Positions 60,501 through 64,000 of a DNA stretch of 64,000 nt are shown here, piece after piece. The notes under the pieces are model-generated. The model saw only the letters and a list, made by a program, of their open reading frames with translations, made no database searches and was not told the DNA's origin. A program made the position numbers and the translations under genes. The first letter of the stretch is position 1. Every line of letters starts with the position of its first letter. Origin of the DNA: DAOOVD01 sp035369845 (GTDB taxonomy: Bacteria; Bacillota; Desulfotomaculia; Desulfotomaculales; Pelotomaculaceae). The stretch is from positions 4,016 to 68,015 of the forward strand of contig DAOOVD010000006.1 in the NCBI GenBank assembly GCA_035369845.1, given 5' to 3'.

Positions 60501-60813
60501 TGTCGGAGCTCACGACAATATTGTTGCTGTTGAGTTTTACCCGGCGGACAAGACGGACCCATGGAATTTATTTCCGAAAAATGATTCCTGGCCGGATGTG
60601 CTGGAGCAAATCGGCAAGGCTCTGCCGCAGCCCCTGGGAACATCCCAAATCCTTGTGGATGGGATTGTCCATGTTGTCTCTGATGACGCCGTTATTGTAA
60701 TAAAACGCAATGAAAAGCGTTTCTGGACCCGCAGTCTGGCGCGTGAAGACGCGGATGCGACTTTGTGCAAACGCATGGTTGAGTCCATGCCGGAAGATGG
60801 AGGGCAGGACTGA
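57532..60813 (+). CDS. N6-adenine DNA methylase, Eco57I-like, inside the BREX locus
   Basis: This 1093-aa class I methyltransferase has motif I DPACGSGIFL at residues 404-413 and motif IV NPPW at 534-537, the order of N6-adenine gamma-type enzymes. An N-terminal region of about 380 residues may hold a helical or nuclease-like domain (no intact PD-(D/E)XK was found by eye). The C-terminal part resembles target-recognition regions (RVHRFGALGSY...). GTG 57532 follows GAGGAG. It is not the BREX PglX, which follows two genes later. A partner nuclease could be the next protein, whose start overlaps its stop by one base. Confidence 0.88.
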   Translation: MSKALDILYKVLDFQSGSLLPASEKPTSGLKCDDWLEKGEWLAAAKRAGADKVFFVENNPVVVFAECGSDHLEKAKAFNRIWSLARPRLLFLVSPDEISILDLAQRPLNLSKIQEDGSGKQRRLKTLATLHDAGKVVQELEAVLVMAVLGKISPPDLNIGKVGQVLQPFHRDNIESGKIFGDSRFGDTKNRADKALIRDLKTIRRELIQAGLAGRKLKFAHALIGRSIFIRYLEDRGILTRDYFLEVARQNTVWAELVKDQPFRAGLDLSERRAFYPLALENKEFTYALYRALARDFNGDMFPDVDEEEQAVTQKHLKLIQDLLYSDAGVQKKLFFYSYRFDIIPLDLISSIYEEFYHSSTSDDEKKSKARQDGAYYTPPVLVELVLSRSLTAGELRKKPRVLDPACGSGIFLVESFRRIVRYEWYRNQKRLDFDRLKQILHEQIAGIEVNEEAARITAFSLYLAMLHYLDPPAITEHIKQGNRLPKLLVSENKAKDHCNCIWVGNAFDIASIDSNPLLSSRFGKHCADVVVSNPPWGAPGNKAGAKAKARENVMLEWCRVNNKPIGDKEPSQAFLWRSLDFLKDGGKAGMLVSAGVLFKHSATTQAFREQWLNNVRLHEVFNFTHVRKFFFKGADSPFVLICFTKGKQDDFPVKYWSAKQVTALRETQAILLSKYDIHILRDENLASSQLWKSYWFGRLADNRFIKWLQSKKHLREYVDHNNSGRGYELASRTFNADRLQSFKSLSKLESRYELPGFTSPPERVHRFGALGSYSGLRVIVNEGISESSHPRGTIIAQFVEMPFCFYRSIYGLKLSEQDEWCHKVLLAILWSSLARYYFFMTSANWGLWHHKLLLDELLRLPVVLDKESLTTQRIISIVDKLRNYHPQKRDLMHPDGVPEAEIETQRRIWEKELDEAVFELYGLNEEQKDLIRDCCEVTLPFFYKPFNSAGAMPAVRGNDLSWLENYISVFARRWNAYLGDAIEMRAEVHVGAHDNIVAVEFYPADKTDPWNLFPKNDSWPDVLEQIGKALPQPLGTSQILVDGIVHVVSDDAVIVIKRNEKRFWTRSLAREDADATLCKRMVESMPEDGGQD

Positions 60814-61526
60814 TGGCACAGCATAAGATCCCTTCATTTACCCGCTTATGGCAAGAGCACGTAACTCTTTATACCGGTATTTTTATCATGGCGCTGCAAA
60901 GGTTGTCAGACGATAAACGCGACACGGCCGACGAAGACACTATCTCAGAACACCTTTGTATCGTTTTGAATGCCATATGTTTTGAAAAAAGCCGGAACAA
61001 CAACCGCGAAATCCGCACACCAGACTGGGAAAAGCCGATTCCACCGGTAACTGACAGCGAGTTAAGGGGCGGTAGAGCAAGGAAGCGCCCTGATTTTACC
61101 TGCAAACTCACCAATCCGTTTGCGGCTTGCGCCGAGGAACATGAAATACCATTTCATGTTGAATGTAAGCGTTTGGGGTCTCCGACGAGCGCTAGCTGGA
61201 TTCTCAATAAGAATTATGTGACAGACGGTATCAAACGTTTTGACTGCAGGCTGCATGGATACGGGAAACGGGCGCCTTCCGGCATGATGGTCGGCTACAT
61301 CATCAGCATGTCTCCCGAAAAAATACTTGATGAAGTTAACACTTATCAAAAGCAACACTGCCCTGACAATCCGGCCATTCAATTAGTTTTTGTGAAGGGA
61401 AATGTGCAGCAATACCGGCAAAAGTTAAATCGAAAGAATTTGAAACCCGAAGTGTTCAAGCTGATCCATCTCTGGGTTGATTTGAGGAGCCAACGAAATG
61501 AGAGATCAACTGACCTTGAGTCTTGA
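60813..61526 (+). CDS. candidate PD-(D/E)XK nuclease-like protein
   Basis: This 237-aa protein shares one base with the stop of the methylase gene and overlaps pglX by 29 bases, so all three are translationally linked. Residues 93-94 (PD in KRPDF) and 117-119 (ECK in HVECKRLG) form a P-D-x22-E-x-K pattern, the catalytic signature of PD-(D/E)XK nucleases, with hydrophobic strands on both sides. No family name comes to mind. With the methylase it could be a restriction-modification pair. The function is an inference; the motif alone has false positives. Confidence 0.6.
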   Translation: MAQHKIPSFTRLWQEHVTLYTGIFIMALQRLSDDKRDTADEDTISEHLCIVLNAICFEKSRNNNREIRTPDWEKPIPPVTDSELRGGRARKRPDFTCKLTNPFAACAEEHEIPFHVECKRLGSPTSASWILNKNYVTDGIKRFDCRLHGYGKRAPSGMMVGYIISMSPEKILDEVNTYQKQHCPDNPAIQLVFVKGNVQQYRQKLNRKNLKPEVFKLIHLWVDLRSQRNERSTDLES

Positions 61527-64000
61527 ATCTGCAGATTCCGGAAAGAAACGCGGCCCGGTGGAGTGCCTCGGCATGACCTTCCCGGACGACGAAAAGCGCC
61601 GGGAATATTTCCTGGAGAAGTTGCGGGAGAAGCTTAAGGACCCGGAGTTTCGCAAGATCGAAGGTTTCCCCATCGGTTCGGACGAGGATATCCTGGCCCT
61701 GTCCGACCCGCCGTACTACACCGCCTGCCCGAACCCGTTCATCGAGGATTTTATAAGGTACTACGGCAAAACGTATGATCCGGCGGCGGACAATTACCGG
61801 CGGGAACCCTTTGCGGCGGATGTGAGTGAGGGAAAAAACGACCCGATCTATAACGCCCACTCCTACCATACCAAAGTGCCGCACAAGGCCATTATGCGGT
61901 ATATCCTGCATTACACCGAACCGGGAGACGTGGTTTTCGACGGGTTCTGCGGGACGGGGATGACTGGAGTTGCGGCGCAACTGTGCGGCGACAAGGCCGC
62001 GGTGGAATCCCTGGGCTACCGGGTAGAAGCCGACGGCGCGGTTTATGCGCCGGAGCCGGACGAAGACGGCAAAACGTTGTGGAAGCCCTTCTCCAAGCTC
62101 GGGACACGCCGGGCAGTTTTGAATGACCTGTCACCTGCCGCCACCTTCATCGCTTATAACTATAACACGCAGGTGGACGTTAAAGCCTTTGAGCGCGAGG
62201 CGAAGCGTATCCTCGAAGAAGTTGAAGAAGAATGCGGATGGATGTATGAGACGCTTCACACCGACGGCAAGACCAAGGGCCGGATCAATTACACCGTGTG
62301 GAGCGAGGTTTTTGCCTGTCCAGACTGTGGAGCTGAAATTGTCTATTACGATGCAGCTTTTCAGCAAAATACGTTCGAAGTGGCGGATACCTTTCACTGC
62401 ATACACTGCCGCTCTAAGCTTAACAAGAAATCGCTCCAGCGTATGTGGGATGCCTATTTTGATGAATCACTACAGAAATCTCATCGGCTAGTGCGATACC
62501 GTCCGGTCCTCATCAATTATCAAGTTGGCGGCAATCGATACGAAAAAAAGCCCGATGAGTACGATTTATCTGTCCTCAAGCGCATTGAAGAGGAGCCGGT
62601 CACCGACTGGTTTCCTACCCATGAGATGCCCGATGGTGAGCGAAAAGGTAAAGATGGCTACCATCTTAAAGGTATCACCCATTTGCCTCATTTCTATTTT
62701 CGGAGAGCCTTGGTTGTTTATGCGCGAATGTGGCAAAAGGCAGCCACCAGCGCTTCTGCCTTTAATCGTTTTTTTCTGCAAGGCAACAATCTCGGTTTCA
62801 CTAAGCTGAACCGTTATCAGCCGATCCAGTTTGGAAGATTTGGGGGTTCACAGGTAAATCGTTTCTTCTCCGGAACACTTTTTGTCGGGTCCCTGATTTC
62901 CGAGGTCTCGCCTGCATATGCCATGACCAACAAATTGCGACGCCTTAGCAAGCTGCAAATGCCGGGAATTGCAGAGTGGGCCGCAATCACAACGCAATCG
63001 ACAACCAGTATTCCCATAGTTGCTGACAACAGTATCGACTATATCTTTGTTGATCCTCCCTTCGGCAACAATCTCCATTACTCTGAACTAAACTTCTTCT
63101 GGGAAGCATGGTTGAGGGTATTGACCCAGCGCGAGCCTGAAGCAGTAATGGACAAGGAACGCAATCGGACGCTTCAGGATTATCAGCAATTAATGGCAAC
63201 GTCTTTTCAGGAAATTCATCGTGTACTCAAGCCGGGCCGGTGGTTGACGGTGGAGTTCCATAATTCCCGAAATAGCGTCTGGTTCGCCATTCAACAGGCC
63301 CTTGAGCATGCAGGTTTTGTTGTTGCCGATGTGCGCACGCTGGACAAGCAACAGGAGACCTATAAGCAATCTATTCAGAAGCTTGTGAAGCAGGATCTGG
63401 TTATTACTGCTTACAAACCCAATGGAGGACTGGAGCAGAGATTTCGTCTGGTGGCTGGCGCTGAAGAAGGTGCATGGGATTTTACCAGAACCCACTTGAA
63501 GCAACTCCCGGTCTTCGTTTCAAAGGACGGCAAGGCAGAGATCATCGCCGAGCGGCAGAACTACCTGCTGTTTGACCGCATGGTCGCCTTTCACGTTCAA
63601 CGCGGGGTGACCGTTCCCTTGTCTGCAGGCGAGTTCTACGCCGGGCTTACCCAGCGTTTCCCCGAGCGGGACGGGATGTATTTCCTCCCCGAACAAGTGG
63701 CTGAGTATGACAAGAAGCGCATGACTGTTCGGGAAATCCTACAGCTCCAGCTTTTCGTTACTGACGAGTCTTCAGCCATCCAGTGGCTCAAGCAACAACT
63801 GCTGAAAAAGCCGCAGACCTTCCAGGAACTCCAGCCACAGTTCATGCGGGAAACCCAGGGCGGCTGGCAGAAGCACGAAAAGTTTCTGGAGCTTTCCGAG
63901 TTGCTTGGTCAGAACTTCCTGCGCTATGACGGCAAGGGCGAGGTACCCGGCCAGATTCACAGCTACCTGTCCACGAACTACAAGGAGCTGCGCAACCTGC
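61498..64000 (+). CDS. pglX: BREX-3 DNA methyltransferase PglX (5' part, runs off the window)
   Basis: The frame from ATG 61498 stays open to the window end (834 codons seen). It has an N-terminal DPPY at residues 70-73, motif I DGFCGTGMTG at 148-157, a zinc-ribbon pair (CPDCG and CIHC, about 280-305), and the catalytic motif IV DPPFGNN at 519-525. The late part contains KPGRWLTVEFHNS and SYLSTNYKELRNL. This fits the PglXI-type methylase of BREX type 3, which marks host DNA. brxHII, pglZ and brxA, the remaining BREX-3 genes, would be expected beyond the window. Confidence 0.88.
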   Translation, partial: MRDQLTLSLESADSGKKRGPVECLGMTFPDDEKRREYFLEKLREKLKDPEFRKIEGFPIGSDEDILALSDPPYYTACPNPFIEDFIRYYGKTYDPAADNYRREPFAADVSEGKNDPIYNAHSYHTKVPHKAIMRYILHYTEPGDVVFDGFCGTGMTGVAAQLCGDKAAVESLGYRVEADGAVYAPEPDEDGKTLWKPFSKLGTRRAVLNDLSPAATFIAYNYNTQVDVKAFEREAKRILEEVEEECGWMYETLHTDGKTKGRINYTVWSEVFACPDCGAEIVYYDAAFQQNTFEVADTFHCIHCRSKLNKKSLQRMWDAYFDESLQKSHRLVRYRPVLINYQVGGNRYEKKPDEYDLSVLKRIEEEPVTDWFPTHEMPDGERKGKDGYHLKGITHLPHFYFRRALVVYARMWQKAATSASAFNRFFLQGNNLGFTKLNRYQPIQFGRFGGSQVNRFFSGTLFVGSLISEVSPAYAMTNKLRRLSKLQMPGIAEWAAITTQSTTSIPIVADNSIDYIFVDPPFGNNLHYSELNFFWEAWLRVLTQREPEAVMDKERNRTLQDYQQLMATSFQEIHRVLKPGRWLTVEFHNSRNSVWFAIQQALEHAGFVVADVRTLDKQQETYKQSIQKLVKQDLVITAYKPNGGLEQRFRLVAGAEEGAWDFTRTHLKQLPVFVSKDGKAEIIAERQNYLLFDRMVAFHVQRGVTVPLSAGEFYAGLTQRFPERDGMYFLPEQVAEYDKKRMTVREILQLQLFVTDESSAIQWLKQQLLKKPQTFQELQPQFMRETQGGWQKHEKFLELSELLGQNFLRYDGKGEVPGQIHSYLSTNYKELRNL

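Overview
The window reads as chromosomal DNA of an anaerobic, endospore-forming Firmicute, most like the Peptococcaceae/Desulfotomaculales group (Pelotomaculum-like). This is inferred from a spoVA germination operon, an isoleucine T-box leader, a glmS ribozyme, strong Shine-Dalgarno sites with many GTG/TTG starts, a tungsten-type aldehyde ferredoxin oxidoreductase and generally GC-rich codons. No rRNA, tRNA, CRISPR array or complete insertion sequence was seen.

Layout. (1) 1-7906: a plus-strand cluster with a split PEP-synthase/phenylphosphate-synthase-like pair, an aldehyde ferredoxin oxidoreductase with its polyferredoxin, an HPr-kinase-like P-loop protein, an SDR dehydrogenase, a metal-dependent cyclase-family hydrolase, a MoaD/ThiS-like protein, a phosphoesterase and a DUF2284 protein. 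(2) 7957-17870: one long apparent operon with a complete 2-oxoacid dehydrogenase (E1a, E1b, E2, E3), an archaeal-type glyceraldehyde-3-phosphate dehydrogenase and an archaeal-type phosphoglycerate kinase (both with altered substrate-site motifs), lipB, lipA and a decarboxylating malate/tartrate dehydrogenase, closed by a terminator. (3) 17900-24000: mixed genes: a small membrane protein, a GC-rich palindromic repeat, rsgA, a cysteine hydrolase, a secreted amidase-domain protein, two small proteins, a stand-alone 37-codon transcription unit, and argH preceded by a 48-aa membrane protein. (4) 23827-28856: a spore module: DUF4363 and DUF421 on the minus strand, diverging from DUF1657, DUF1657, DUF421-DUF1657, spoVAC, spoVAD, spoVAE and a YhcN/YlaJ lipoprotein. 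(5) 28881-32504: minus-strand genes: a MarR regulator with a crotonase, a shortened polynucleotide kinase-phosphatase relative, and two small proteins, one rich in Cys-Pro and Gly-Pro.

(6) 32623-47222: the branched-chain amino acid operon: promoter, Ile T-box, ilvE, internal terminator, ilvD, ilvB, ilvN, ilvC, a second ilvB-like gene, leuA, leuC, leuD, leuB, cimA, terminator. It carries both routes from pyruvate (acetolactate and citramalate), so it can make Val, Leu and Ile without threonine deaminase. (7) 47275-52771: cdaA-cdaR-glmM, then the glmS ribozyme and glmS, which couple c-di-AMP signalling to cell-wall amino-sugar supply.

(8) 53106-64000: immediately downstream of glmS, after an AT-rich 334-base spacer, a BREX type 3-like defence island begins: brxF, the large DUF6079/BrxC ATPase, a 1093-aa N6-adenine methylase, a 237-aa protein with a PD-(D/E)XK-like signature, and the 5' part of the BREX-3 methylase pglX, which runs off the window. 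The methylase-nuclease pair between brxC and pglX, and the island's position at the glmS 3' end, are the most interesting accessory features.
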